Shown: positions 1 to 9,929 of the stretch, piece by piece
How positions within the stretch are numbered: the first letter of the stretch is position 1
Layout of the letters: each line of letters starts with the position of its first letter
Source: Tetrastigma voinierianum
Taxonomy: Eukaryota; Streptophyta; Magnoliopsida; Vitales; Vitaceae
Length of the DNA stretch: 64,000 nt
Assembly: GCA_016808115.1 (NCBI GenBank)
Contig: JAEQBH010001503.1
Span: forward strand, 806,001-870,000
Direction: 5' to 3'
Made by a program: the position numbers and the translations under genes
The notes under the pieces: generated by a model
Seen by the model: the letters and a program-made list of their open reading frames with translations, nothing else
What the model was told of the DNA's origin: nothing
Databases searched by the model: none

Positions 1-348
1 GGGGTTCGTCTTGTTGAGCTCGGCGCGGCGGATAACTCTGAGGCGCTTCTCGACGAAGAGTGGTTTGACGCATCAGTCGACGCTGACGATGGACACCCAA
101 GTGTCTGTTCAACTTCGGTGCGAGAAAATAATCGAACAATGAATGAATTCTTGCGCGACGCGGCTGACGAGGCGCCTCTGCCGCTGACGCCTGGTGGCGC
201 GCGGTTAACGATTGTCGCGAACTGTTTTGGTTCAATCGTTTTAATGAACTCGACGCTGCTTTTATTACTGATGTTTTGTGTATTCAATTCAATTTTGCCT
301 TTAATAGCAACGCTAGCACATGTTCTTGCTTCTCGTGATATGCTGTAA
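1..348 (+). CDS. Partial open frame of unknown product, cut by the left edge
   Basis: Frame 1 is open from the first base to the TAA at 346-348, about 115 codons with no required start, so any gene would begin outside the window. The first 220 bases are GC-rich and rich in Asp, Glu and Ala codons, unlike the AT-rich DNA that follows. From about 225 the sequence becomes the AT-rich leader that recurs near 18840 and 39400, so the hydrophobic, leucine-rich end of the frame (from about residue 75) is probably repeat read-through rather than protein. I do not recognise a family. It may be the tail of an exon or of a transposon-encoded protein that was truncated when the array formed. Confidence 0.25.
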   Translation, partial: GVRLVELGAADNSEALLDEEWFDASVDADDGHPSVCSTSVRENNRTMNEFLRDAADEAPLPLTPGGARLTIVANCFGSIVLMNSTLLLLLMFCVFNSILPLIATLAHVLASRDML

Positions 349-1208
349 AATGTAAACGGCATTATAAATTAGTTTGAAAAGTAGAAAGCAACTCTTCCAT
401 TGTTTTTCTTCATTCTTTCAGACAGACTTGAGTAGGGTTTTTACCTTTTAATTGAAAGATTTATTAGGGTTTGTATTTCTATAAATGGACCATGAGTATT
501 ATGGTTCTGAGATGATTGCATAATAACAGTGGTATTGGAAAAATGATAGGAGGATGATATCAGAGGACAGATGAGTATGATTTTTGAAAACTATTTTCAA
601 GAACAATTTTTGAAGATATAAAAAACACTATTTAGTATTTTATGTTTTGTGTTTAAGATTTGGATAAATATATGTGGTTTCATCACATATTGGTTGTTTC
701 AAATATAAAACAGGTTTAAAAATTAGTGTCAAAATTACTAAATTACTCACTTAAAAAAAGACATGATGTATATAGTTATTATGTTTATATGGCACCACAG
801 GTGGGTTGAGTGTTTTTAATCAGATATCTTTTGATGACCTAAGTGTGAATGGTTTTTTCATGTTAGGGTTTTTGTACTAGTTGTTAATTTATGACAATCA
901 AACTAAAAAACACTATAAATTATAGGGACGAAAACATTTAATAGTTTAATCAGAGACCAGTATATGTTGCTATTTGATTTACATTATTTTATGAGTTTTC
1001 TATTGACTTAAATGAGTTTTTAGATTTTTACCCGTTTTCTTAAAATTGACTTTTGATATTATTTTTTTCTTATTTAAAGTTTTTTTTATCATGGTTTAGT
1101 GAGTATTTAAAGAATTTATGGTGAAGATAATTCATGTTAAGGAGCTAGATTACTTACTATTCATGACATGAGAAGTTGGACTTTGAAGTGACAATTACTT
1201 ATGACACA

Positions 1209-1347
1209 TGCATATTATCTCTAGCCATGTGTTAGAGCGTTCAACCTTTCAAAAGGTAAGGGTATGGGAAAGGAAGGGTCTCAGGTTCGAGTCTTAGTAA
1301 AGACAGTTTACTATATTGTAACTAAAGTGTTTAGCTTTAAAAAAAAC
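1209..1347 (+). mobile_element. tRNA-derived SINE with perfect 13-bp target-site duplication
   Basis: An internal RNA polymerase III promoter is visible: an A-box-like word (tagagcgttcaac, from 1232) and a B-box (ggttcgagtct, near 1284) about 50 bases apart. An AT-rich body and a short A-run end follow. The 13 bases tacttatgacaca occur immediately before (1196-1208) and after (1348-1360), as expected for target-primed insertion. A second member with a similar 3' body lies at 2168-2296, and the orthologous copy in unit 2 is at 19735-19858. No coding capacity is expected; mobilisation would depend on a LINE. Confidence 0.75.
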
Positions 1348-2167
1348 TACTTATGACACACAAGGAGAAACTTTATAATATAGAAACTAGAAAGGAGGTT
1401 GAAGTGACAACCACCTATGACATATAAAGAGCTAGTGAAACTCTCGTATCAATAAGATCTTACTTCACCTTAATTAATATTTGAACGAGTAAAAGTTAAT
1501 GTCTTGATTCGAATAAGGTTATTATTTCTCTTGTGCATGTTCATAGAGTTTTGAAATATCAAAATATCTCAGAGATAGAGAGGTAGGAGCATAGACAAAC
1601 CTTCTGCTTTTTAGTATATATAAGAGTCCTTTAATTTAGAAAGAAATTTGTGAAAAGCCCAGACGATTCCTTCTGACGATGAATATAAAGCCTTGATAGA
1701 AATTCACAAGGAATTATAATAAATTAATTATTCCTTGAAGCTCAATCTTTCCCTAATGAGCCCAATAAAAGTAAGAAAGCGAATTTAAGGTATAAATGAC
1801 TGAGAGCGAGATCTAACGAAAACCCTGATTGGGGCACTTGCCCCTATTCAAATTATTTTGAAAACAATTTCCTCATTGTATTTTAGGAAATTCAAGCTTA
1901 AATGTTATACTTTGCCCCCATTGAAATTTCTAAATATCAAGTTGAAGCCTAAGTTTAAAAAATTTGTAAAACTTATATTGCTTAATCTTGCCCCCACTGA
2001 ACTCGAATCCTGACTCTGTCACTGTAAATGACAATGCTCTACCTTTGCAAGTTTATAATAGCTACAATGACCCTAAAAAGAGGGTAAATGTAACAAGACA
2101 TCAAAATTAGGTTGCTTTGTCTTTGCAACTTTACGAAGGCTTTCACTTTTAATGTATATTATGTTCA

Positions 2168-2296
2168 CTTCATCTGGTAGAGCGCTCAACATTTAAATAT
2201 GCAGGACATAGAAAGAGGAGCGGTCTTGGGTTCGAATCATAATAAGGATAATTTACTATATTATAACTACAAGTGTTTAGTTGTTAAAAAAAAAAA
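2168..2296 (+). mobile_element. tRNA-derived SINE, second copy
   Basis: A-box (tggtagagcgct, from 2175) and B-box (ggttcgaatca, near 2229) are better preserved than in the copy at 1209. The 3' body (ttactatattataac...) matches that copy and ends in an A-run of more than ten. I could not define a clean target-site duplication. Unit 2 lacks this element and the DNA around it: there aattataca runs directly into tttgtgacttatag near 20224. Confidence 0.65.
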
Positions 2297-2484
2297 TAGT
2301 TTATACATTTGTGACTTATAGTGGTATTAAGGAGAAATTTTACATAAAGGCTTATAGACTATAGCTCCAACCAATACAAGGTCAAGACCATTATACCTTA
2401 ACCGACGTCGTTTTGATTAGCCCACTGGTATATATATTCTAAACTCATTTGAAATTCTCCCACAACAACGGATATATATAATAC

Positions 2485-3650
2485 ATGAAATGGTCGATCA
2501 ACGAGGCCTTGTCTTTAGTTTCTCGCCGCTATCGGTTCCTCCTACGCTCATGGGCTAGAGAGTCCTCTCTCGACATCGGCGAAAGGCTCCACGCCACCAT
2601 CATCACCACCGGAGTAGCCGGATCTCCGGCGACCTTCCTCCACAATGCCCTTCTCCAGTTCTACGCCTCCTTCTCCAGGGTGTTCGATGAAATTCCCCAC
2701 TCGCATAAAGACACTGTGGACTGGACCACCCTTATGGGCTGCCTTGTGCGCCACAATGTGTCTGATGAGGCTCTTCTTATGTTCGTCAGAATGCGAAGAT
2801 GTGGGGTGAAGCCTGACGAGGTGACTTTGGTTTGCCTATTTGGAGGTTGTGCTCGGTTGGGAGATTTGGCGGTTGGTTTGCAGGGACATGGGTGTATGGT
2901 TAAAATGGGTTATGGTGGTGTTTTGAAAGCTTGTAATGCAGGTATGGATATGTATTCCAAATGCGGACTTATAGGTGAGGCTAAACGAGTTTTTGATGAA
3001 ATGAAGGGACCGAGTGTTGTGTCTTGGACTGTGATTCTTGATGTAGTTAGATTAGAGGGTGTAAAGAATTGGAGAGTGGTGTTTGATGAAATGCCTGAGA
3101 GGAATGAAGTTGTGATTACAGGATATGTGGATGGTGGATTTTCCCAGGAAAGTTTTTCCCTTGCCCGAGAAATGATATGTGAGTTGGGAATGGAGTTGAA
3201 TTATGTTAGCTTATGTTCAAATTCTAACCGCTTGTTCACAGTCCGGGGACTTGATGATGGGCAAGTGGGTACATGCCTATGCTTTGAAGAAAGAGGAGCT
3301 AGAATATCATGGTGGGGACAGCATTGGATTTGATATGTAGCACCTAATGTGGTAGAATACAATGTGCTATAAATTCTTTAAAGAAGATGCCTGCAAGGAA
3401 TGTGGTAGCTTGGAATGCTATGCTTAGTGGTCTAGCAATGCATGGATTAGGTAGAACTGCACTCGATATGTTTCCTCAGATGTTTAAAGGAGCTAAGCCA
3501 GACGATGTCACCTTTACCTCTGTGTTAGTGCTTGTATGCGCTAGTTTTAGTTGATCATGGTTGCTTTTACGCCAGTAACCTGGAATCTCTGTATGGCACC
3601 ACCCCTAAGATGGAACACTGTGTTGAGTCTTTAAAGAATTATTTTTCATG
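2485..3650 (+). pseudogene. PLS-class pentatricopeptide repeat protein, broken copy 1
   Basis: The open frame 2485-3333 (282 codons) reads as the N-terminal half of a PLS-subfamily PPR protein. PPR proteins bind organellar RNA, usually for editing or processing in mitochondria or plastids. Repeat hallmarks include RVFDEIP, VKPDEVT, MDMYSKCG, VVSWTVILD and VFDEMPERNE. The wording closely resembles what I remember of Arabidopsis At5g15340 (N-terminal 'LHA..TT.G', 'NALLQFYAS', 'VDWTTL'). After a stop at 3331-3333 the homology continues in other frames to about 3600 (NVVAWNAMLSGLAMHG, KPDDVTFTSVL). The family's E and DYW C-terminal parts are absent. Relative to the copy at 20408 it lacks about eight codons before RVFDEIP and several codons near 3110. 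A shadow frame on the other strand was ignored. It is very probably a pseudogene, or else a gene damaged by sequence errors. Confidence 0.8.
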
Positions 3651-4140
3651 TTTCTCATAACATTTTTAACAAGTAAAATAAATAAAGGCATCTTATTCTT
3701 ACGAATTTATTCAGGGAAAAAACATGTTTCCTGAACAAATTTCAAAGAAAAGAAAAAAAATTGTCAAGAAACTACTTTTAACAACTGTGTCCCCAAACAA
3801 GCTAGTTTAGGTTAGGTTGCATGAAGGATGAACCCCTCAGCTCATTTAAGGTTGATTTCATACTTGAACTTATTTTTAACTTTAAAGGTTATGTCAGTTC
3901 CTAAAGGAAGAGATTAAAATGATTTCTTACACTTTTGGATACACACTATAAGAAGATGTATGGAAAAAAATTATTAAACAAAAGAGAGAAAAAAGGTTGA
4001 AAGATTTTCCTCCCTTTTTTTCCCCTGAAATAAAAGTGAGGAGAGTTGATGGGAAAGTGCATTCCTTCAAATTTTGATTTGATTACAGTAAGATTTTTCA
4101 TTCATTCAAAATAAAACAACAACGAGAAGTAGAGAGGCAC
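3651..4140. repeat. Spacer downstream of the PPR copy (array block, no gene)
   Basis: AT-rich sequence with no coding signal. The same block follows the PPR copy in unit 2 (about 21560-22060), and a third copy without a PPR gene lies at about 42200-42720. Landmarks shared by all three are catttttaacaagtaaaat and caaacaagctagtttaggtt. Confidence 0.7.
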
Positions 4141-4287
4141 GCTTGCTTGCTTGCTTTAGGTAAGTCAGTCGTGAAAAAAATAGCTCGCCTCCTAACTCTA
4201 ACAACGCTTGTAGCCCGGGTAAGTCAGTCCCTCCCTCTCTGCGATAAGAAGATTGTATCGAGGACCAAACAAAATTCAATAAATACA

Positions 4288-4290
<3 letters not shown>

Positions 4291-4348
<58 letters not shown>
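4291..4348. repeat. (AT)29 microsatellite
   Basis: An uninterrupted AT dinucleotide run followed by short GTAT repeats. It lies in the spacer between the convergent PPR and zinc-finger copies. Equivalent but differently sized runs occur at 22209-22304 (interrupted) and 44934-44967, so the locus is a length-variable microsatellite inside the array unit. Confidence 0.95.
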
Positions 4349-4360
<12 letters not shown>

Positions 4361-5104
4361 GTTATGGTATCAACATCAACAATTTTCCCCAACTAACTAC
4401 CAAGAAAAATAAAGCAAAAGACAAAAATAGCATGAAGAAGTGAGGTGAGATAATTTAGGTAGGTGACTAAACAACCACCTTCCAGCCCTATCTTTTGATT
4501 TACGGAGAGTCATCAATCAACCACAACCCTCCTTATGAATTTATTCACTTTCTCCAACTTTGCTCACGAGTCTACAGTCGAATATCTAAAAATCACTCCA
4601 ATCCCGCACCATTTCTCGACACTCGGGAAATTCAATCATAGAAACACAAGCCCGGCCCCCGAGGCCCTTTTATTTTTCATAACTTGATGCAAGCGGTATA
4701 TGCAGTACTCTACCTACCTCTTTGGGCGTTAGGGTGAAAAACCAAGACTAACATCAACAAAGAGATTACGGCTCCTCTGCTTCAGTCTCAAAGGCTCAAA
4801 TTCGAGATTTTGAGAGGATCAAAGGACAGGTAGGTACATGTAGTGGGGGTGGGGTGACTGGTGAGTATAACTGCAACCTAAAAGCTATTACCAGCAAAGG
4901 GAAACTTTATTTGCTTACATGGGTCGAGCTATAAGCCTGTCTGTAATAAAATCCACCAAATTGTCTGTACCTGAGATGGTGGATTGGGACAATTCTTCTC
5001 AATTAGAGGTTACACCACCCAGCACTGACTCATGCTCATGATGAGCTCCACCTTCTCTTCTGAAGTCTAAAGCACCAAGCCTTGAACCCACCACACCTTC
5101 AACC
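4349..5104. repeat. Spacer 3' of the zinc-finger copy (array block, no gene)
   Basis: No open frame of note. The block reads like 22305-23030 in the same orientation and like 52490-52790 and 48000-48400 in reverse, so it is the former 3' flank of the zinc-finger gene. A recognisable shared landmark is the word gctataagcctg and its surroundings near 4930. Confidence 0.6.
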
Positions 5105-6361
5105 CGGGAGGCAGTATGGAATTAAGATCAAAATGCTCCAAAACATCGGAATGCTCCCTACGTACAAGTGTGGCACCTTCCTCTTCTGTGCAGTTTCAAA
5201 GTTCCCGACATAATAATGTGCCTCTTGTGACCACCCAAAAGCTTGTCGGATGCAAAAACCTTAGACGGACCCCACACTCATAATCCTTACTCCTCTTTAA
5301 CTCCTTTCGCTCCGGTGCCTTCTCAATTGGATTCTCCTCCTTGTATTCTTCAACTGGAATTGCTTTGCCATCGGTGTGAATGCATTTTCCATCTCTCAAC
5401 TGCTGATGCAAGTCTTTAGATAATCTTGAGACAGCGGGGCTAGAGACACCTTCTTCTTTGCACTTGTAAATTATGCTTGTCTTAGAATCGACTTCATAAG
5501 GCTCACACTTAGCTCTCTTCCTTGAATTATAGCCGAGACTGAACTAGCCTCCTCCAGCTTGATTATTTGCATTCGATATCACCTAAATCGAGAATCAATG
5601 GTGGCACTCTTGATTTTGATTTCACTTTAAAAATTTCTTCTCTGTTGATTCATGATAAGTTCAAATCCAATTTCTTCTCTTCTTTTTCTTTTTCTTCGAG
5701 CCATCGTTTAAAAAAATTCTTTAGCAAAACTTCCAATTCAAACCACGAATCCTGGCTTTGCCAATTTAGGTGGTTTCTTCTCCGACAAAACATTCCCCAT
5801 ATTCTGACCCGAAGACTACGATCTACGCATCCCTTTTTCTATCAACAACATCTTTGAGGTCTCAGCCATAACCTTTAGAAACAAAATTTTCATCCTCATC
5901 ATCCTTTACAATTGGCGTATTTTGATGAGGCTTTAGGTTGGGGAATGGCGAGGTGTTATCATTCGAAGCAAATTAGACTCTTCCCGACTCCTCTGTCGAT
6001 ACACAAACTGACAACATCGAACACATAGCCTTCTTCGGGGTTACGGCTCTTTTCAGTCGAGTTGCGGTGAAGAATCATTGGGGAAGTGGAGGAAGAAGGA
6101 TTTGGAAACCAATCTTGTACCTGGGATCGCTTCCTCCGGCGGGCGGGAAGTACTCCTCGTCTTGGGATTAGCGACTACTGAGTCTTGGTCTTGGATGCAT
6201 GAATTGCCCCGATCAAACCTTTTAGAATGGCATTTCTTATGGCCCAGGAAGGCTCTCAATGAACAAAACCCTTTTCCACATTCTCTGCAGAGATTTTGTT
6301 GCCTTGAGTGATGCCTCATGTGACCAAACAGAGCTCTGGATGAGTTAAACCCTTTGCCACA
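5105..6361 (-). pseudogene. ZAT-type C2H2 zinc-finger protein, 5'-truncated copy in unit 1 (left)
   Basis: Read on the minus strand, 6361 to about 6220 encodes two plant C2H2 fingers (GKGFNSSRALFGHMRHH, then CRECGKGFCSLRAFLGHKKCH). A Ser/Lys-rich linker follows in several frames, then the last finger near 5280 (SKDYECGV). After a frameshift the last finger still reads LLGGHKR, so its first zinc-binding His is kept. Near 5125 a DLN word remains where ZAT repressors carry an EAR motif. The N-terminal finger is missing because homology stops at 6361, where the copia element starts. ZAT proteins are nuclear transcriptional repressors in stress responses; here multiple frameshifts make a working protein unlikely. 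Confidence 0.75.
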
Positions 6362-6827
6362 TGTAAAGTTTTTCATTAAGTGGGCTTCATTAATTGGAAT
6401 TAAAACTGAATTAAGATTGGTCTAATTAAGTAAGGTTATTGGGCTTCTTAATAAATCATATGCGGAGCTGGTGGTGTGTGAGGTGAGTTCGGCTAGGCCG
6501 GGTGTAAGAGAGGGCCGTGGTGAGGAACTGATGGGGGAAAACCAGTCGCCACGGCCTGGGTTACGTTTTACATCACGGTCGGAGTTTTTCTATCATACGT
6601 TTTTTAGGGAAATTCGTGATCTCATAAGGCCCGGTCTGAAAGGGTTGTTTGGGAGAAGATCTTGAGATCTTGAGATCGGTTCTCATTCACGTTCTTCATC
6701 GGTTCCGCATCAACGAAGCAAGAGATCCATGGATTCCAAAGGTATGTAATTTACAATTTTTCTCCATTAAATTGATCTTTGTGTTCTTCCATGGCGATCT
6801 AGGTTGGTAGAAATCGTATCTACCGGT
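6362..6827 (+). repeat. Probable 5' LTR of the copia element
   Basis: The region begins at the zinc-finger homology break (tgtaaag, with a TG that could be the LTR end) and runs to the primer binding site. It contains an interrupted purine-rich duplicate (gatcttgagatcttgagatc near 6658). The CA end expected before the PBS is not clean, and no second copy was found to confirm the boundaries. Confidence 0.45.
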
Positions 6828-6839
6828 TGGTATCGAGCC
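6828..6839 (+). other. Primer binding site, initiator tRNA-Met type
   Basis: The word tggtatcgagcc differs little from the usual plant retrotransposon PBS (TGGTATCAGAGC) that pairs with the 3' end of initiator tRNA-Met. Its location just after the LTR-like block and before the internal region fits. Confidence 0.65.
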
Positions 6840-6959
6840 CGACCCGCAGTTAGAACTCAAAACATAAGGATTTGGAAAATTTTTTGGTTTTAAGGAAAAG
6901 CGAGCATTACATCGGTTCGGGTTTTTCCATACATCAAATTAAATATTTTTACATATTTG

Positions 6960-7470
6960 GAATCCCTCACGAAGAGGCGATCCATGACGGTGGGTGGCAC
7001 GTGGCGGAAACCTCGCCGCGCGCTCTCACTTGCGCCACGCGCCCTGCGTTGAATGACGGCGTGCGGCGCAGCGCCGGCCCGAACCAACGAATTGTGGCGT
7101 CATTGATGGCGTCGGCGCGGTGATCAGCAGGCGGTCAAGCCGCAGTCCCGTCCGTTTGTTGACCGGTTGATTAAAAGCGGCCAGCGTGGCGGTAGCGTGG
7201 GCTGGCGGCGTGGTGACGTCGGCACAATGACCGTAACGGGCGGATATCGACGAGCGGTCAGCGGTCCGCCGGGTTGCGGTCAAGCCCGACCGGTCAGCGA
7301 TCCAAGCGGGTCAGCAGTCCGGCGGAAACGTCGGCGGTCAGCAGGTCAACGGTCAAACCCAGGCGGTCAACGGTGGCCAAGGTCAAACGGTCAACAGGCC
7401 CGTCGGCCGGCCGGACAAGCCTGTGGCGCCCGCTGGCGCTTCCACAGCGCCGAACCTTAGGGTGGCGCGT
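6960..7470 (+). other. GC-rich leader or gag-proximal region of the copia element
   Basis: A strikingly GC-rich 0.5 kb with many short imperfect repeats of the word gcggtca / cggtcaac (7240-7400) in an otherwise AT-rich neighbourhood. Several overlapping frames are open on both strands, which is what high GC and short repeats produce, so none is called as a gene. No gag motif is recognisable. Confidence 0.5.
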
Positions 7471-8029
7471 GAGCTGGCGATGGGAGAAATTTGAAGACAA
7501 TTTTGATACCTACAGATTCGTAGCAAATTCTCACAATTTGGTATATTGACAGCATATTTAGAGCTTTTAAAAGATATGAAAATCATTATAGAACCCAATG
7601 TATGCCAAGATATTAGATTATTTTCACGTATTCTTGGTATTTCTCTATGGTTTCGGAAATACATAAGGTAGCTAACATGAATATCACTGCATAAGGGCTG
7701 TGTAGAATCTAAAAGCATTGACTATTAATAAATTGAACATTATAATTGGCATTATATATATTGAATGTGATACATTAAGTTTATATCCTTGGTATGAGTG
7801 ATTTTCAAAGGATTGATTGAAATTTGTGACCGCGAAGTGGCACAACGATTGGATTTGAAATATCGGTCTCATATTGTGAGGATGTCTCATGTTTTATTAC
7901 GTGGTCATACTCCCGAAAGGTGATCATGTGTTAGTTCATAGGGTTACATGATGGCATGCGATGAAATGGCGATCTTAGTGGTTCATACACCCAGGTGGTG
8001 ATTTCACGAAGGATTAGAATATGTTCTCA
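7471..8029. other. Internal copia region without recognisable domain
   Basis: AT-rich, broken in all frames. By position it should hold the gag region, but I cannot identify a gag motif. Confidence 0.35.
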
Positions 8030-8445
8030 TGGCGTCGTGTGGAGAGTCATCTGTTGCATGTCATATTTTAACCCAAAGGTGATTATGTGATGATGTATGT
8101 AATTCTCTCTATGAGTATTCACATGATCTTGATCGTGCGGTAAGTGAAATAAGGTTAGGTCTTTGTCATGTGGAGAGTTTACAAGCTTGCATGTCATATT
8201 CTGCTTAAAGGTGATTATGTGATGATGTATGTAATTCTCTCTATGAGTATTCACGTGATCTTGATCGTCTTATTAAGTGAAATAAGATTGGAGTCTTTGT
8301 CATGTGGAGAGTTTACAGCGCATGTCATATTTTTACGCCCCAGGTGATTATGTGATGATGTATGTAATTCTCTGCACATGAGTATTCACATGATCTTTGA
8401 TACGTCTTTGTTAAGTGAAATAAGTTTGGAGTCTTTATCATATGT
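8030..8445 (+). repeat. Tandem repeat, period about 131 bp, three copies
   Basis: The word gattatgtgatgatgtatg starts at 8081, 8212 and 8345 (periods 131 and 133). Each copy continues with aattctctctatgagtattc, tgatcttgatcg and a tcatgtggagagttta segment. Partial units flank both sides. It lies upstream of the copia integrase, where gag or protease would be expected. Copies differ by small indels. Confidence 0.85.
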
Positions 8446-8539
8446 CCAGTAGTTATACGATTAAATTTATCTCCAGATGACATATCTGGCTTATGCATTT
8501 GAAAAAGTTGTTTCTAAGAGACCACTACCTAGGAAGAGT

Positions 8540-9430
8540 CTTATGCATTATGGCGCTAAGCGACTTGACCATATCTCCCCAGGATAAGTAGAAGGGTGAT
8601 AAGACTAACATCCTGCTGCTCTTATAAATGACTTAGAGATATCATTAGGCTTTATTGTAGGGGTAAAATGACCAAGATAAGAAAGAAAAATTGCGGTCAG
8701 TAGTTCGGCTTGTTGGAAGTCATTCACCTTGATATAAGTGGACCTTATGCTTGGCAACCTTGTGTAGAAATTTTATTTCATCCACATTTATTGATGACTA
8801 TTCTCGATATAGTTGTTGTGCCCAGTTAAAGAAAGTCGGAGTCTCTTGACAGAGTTCAAGTTTCAGGCGAAGTCGGCTCAATTGGGAAAAGTCAGCAAAG
8901 GTTGTTAGATCTGGCCAAGGTGGAGAGTATTATGGCAAACATGGTGATCTTTGGACGGCAAAGGAGCCGTTCGCGAAATACTTAGAGGACTGCGGGATAG
9001 TGGCACGGAGTTTACTATGCACAGGAGTCTGACGAATGGTATAGCCCGAAGGCGCAGTGTACTCTTATGGAAATGGTAAAGTATGATTAGTAGAATAATT
9101 ACGGTTTTTCTATGGGGTGAAGCTTTGAAAGCTTGACTTTGTACATTTTGAGATCGTGTACTACGGCTGTTCCATTAAATCTTTGGGTTATGGGTAGTAA
9201 CTGCTTAAACCATCTTAAGGTTTGGGGATGTCCTACTTGAGTAAAGTTATATAATCCAACATTAAGTAAGTTGGACTCCCGGAACCACTAGGTGTTTTAT
9301 CTTGGAACATTGAAAGGATATCGGTTCTATAATAATCCCAATGGAGACCGCAAATTGTGGAATCACAGACAGCTAAGTTTTTGGAGTTTGATGTGGCCGA
9401 AGAAAGTAGCTGCTCACAGACTATTGAGGA
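8540..9430 (+). pseudogene. Ty1/copia gag-pre-integrase and integrase remnant
   Basis: In changing plus-strand frames the translation shows copia integrase landmarks in the right order: a pre-integrase His box around 8545-8600 (KRLDHISPG), LEVIHLDISGP-like and FIDDYSRY-like words near 8720-8815, GGEYYG near 8925, and the C-terminal NHLKVWGCP word near 9215 followed by KLDSRT near 9270. Integrase would insert the cDNA into the host genome. At least five frameshifts or stops are present, so it cannot be active. Confidence 0.75.
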
Positions 9431-9929
9431 TAAATGTCTGATGAGTAATGTGGTATCGTATCTCCTCCCATACAAATAATTGTGAAACTCCACATACCAT
9501 ATTGAACTGTTGAGACTAGGGATCTGTTGTTGAAGCCGGCTCTGTGAAGTTCATGTCGAGGCTCTCGGGTGCGAATGTGGCTATTACTACCTCGATGGGA
9601 GATCCTTTAGGGAGACGATCAATTTATACCACCGGACTATTTAGTCTATATAGGAGAGACGAGAATCACGATATCAGTTCATGGTGATCCGATAACTTAT
9701 GAAGGAAAATTGTTTCTTGTCCTCAGTCGGCGTGGTTAGATCTGATGAGAGGGTGAAATTCAATCTATGAGGCATAATGGAGTTTGGGAACTTATTAGAT
9801 ACCTGAGGTCATAGACCCATTGGCTGCAAATGGGTGTATAAGACTAAGGACCATAAAGGAAAGATTGAAGTTTAAAGAGCCGGAGCGTAGCCAAAGGTTT
9901 CACTCGAGAGAGAAGGTAGTATGAATCGA
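9431..9929 (+). other. Copia pol linker region
   Basis: The spacer between integrase and reverse transcriptase is heavily frameshifted. Around 9790-9850 words like CKWVYKTK, typical of the start of copia RT, can be read, but no long frame survives. Confidence 0.45.

Larger units (their letters stand above)
225..2480. repeat. AT-rich leader of repeat unit 1 (no gene)
   Basis: This is non-coding AT-rich DNA. Blocks of it recur in the same order at 18838-20405 and, in part, at 39400-39715 and 45700-45895, for example the stretch with the words gtaaaatgtaaa and attaggg near 340-480. Compared with unit 2, unit 1 carries extra DNA around 1725-2300, including a second SINE. It ends just before the PPR gene copy, so it includes that gene's former upstream region. 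Two tRNA-like SINEs are annotated separately. Confidence 0.7.

Noticed and set aside
1209..1347. tRNA gene
   Set aside because: A- and B-box are present but no cloverleaf stems close; the A-run end and TSD mark it as a SINE.
4147..4443. 98-codon frame across the (AT)n run
   Set aside because: Its Ile-Tyr repeats are just the dinucleotide run translated; the flanks show no coding signal.
7026..7549. Several overlapping frames of 65-111 codons on both strands
   Set aside because: They follow from the GC-rich short-repeat region of the copia leader; no family motif and no preference for one strand.
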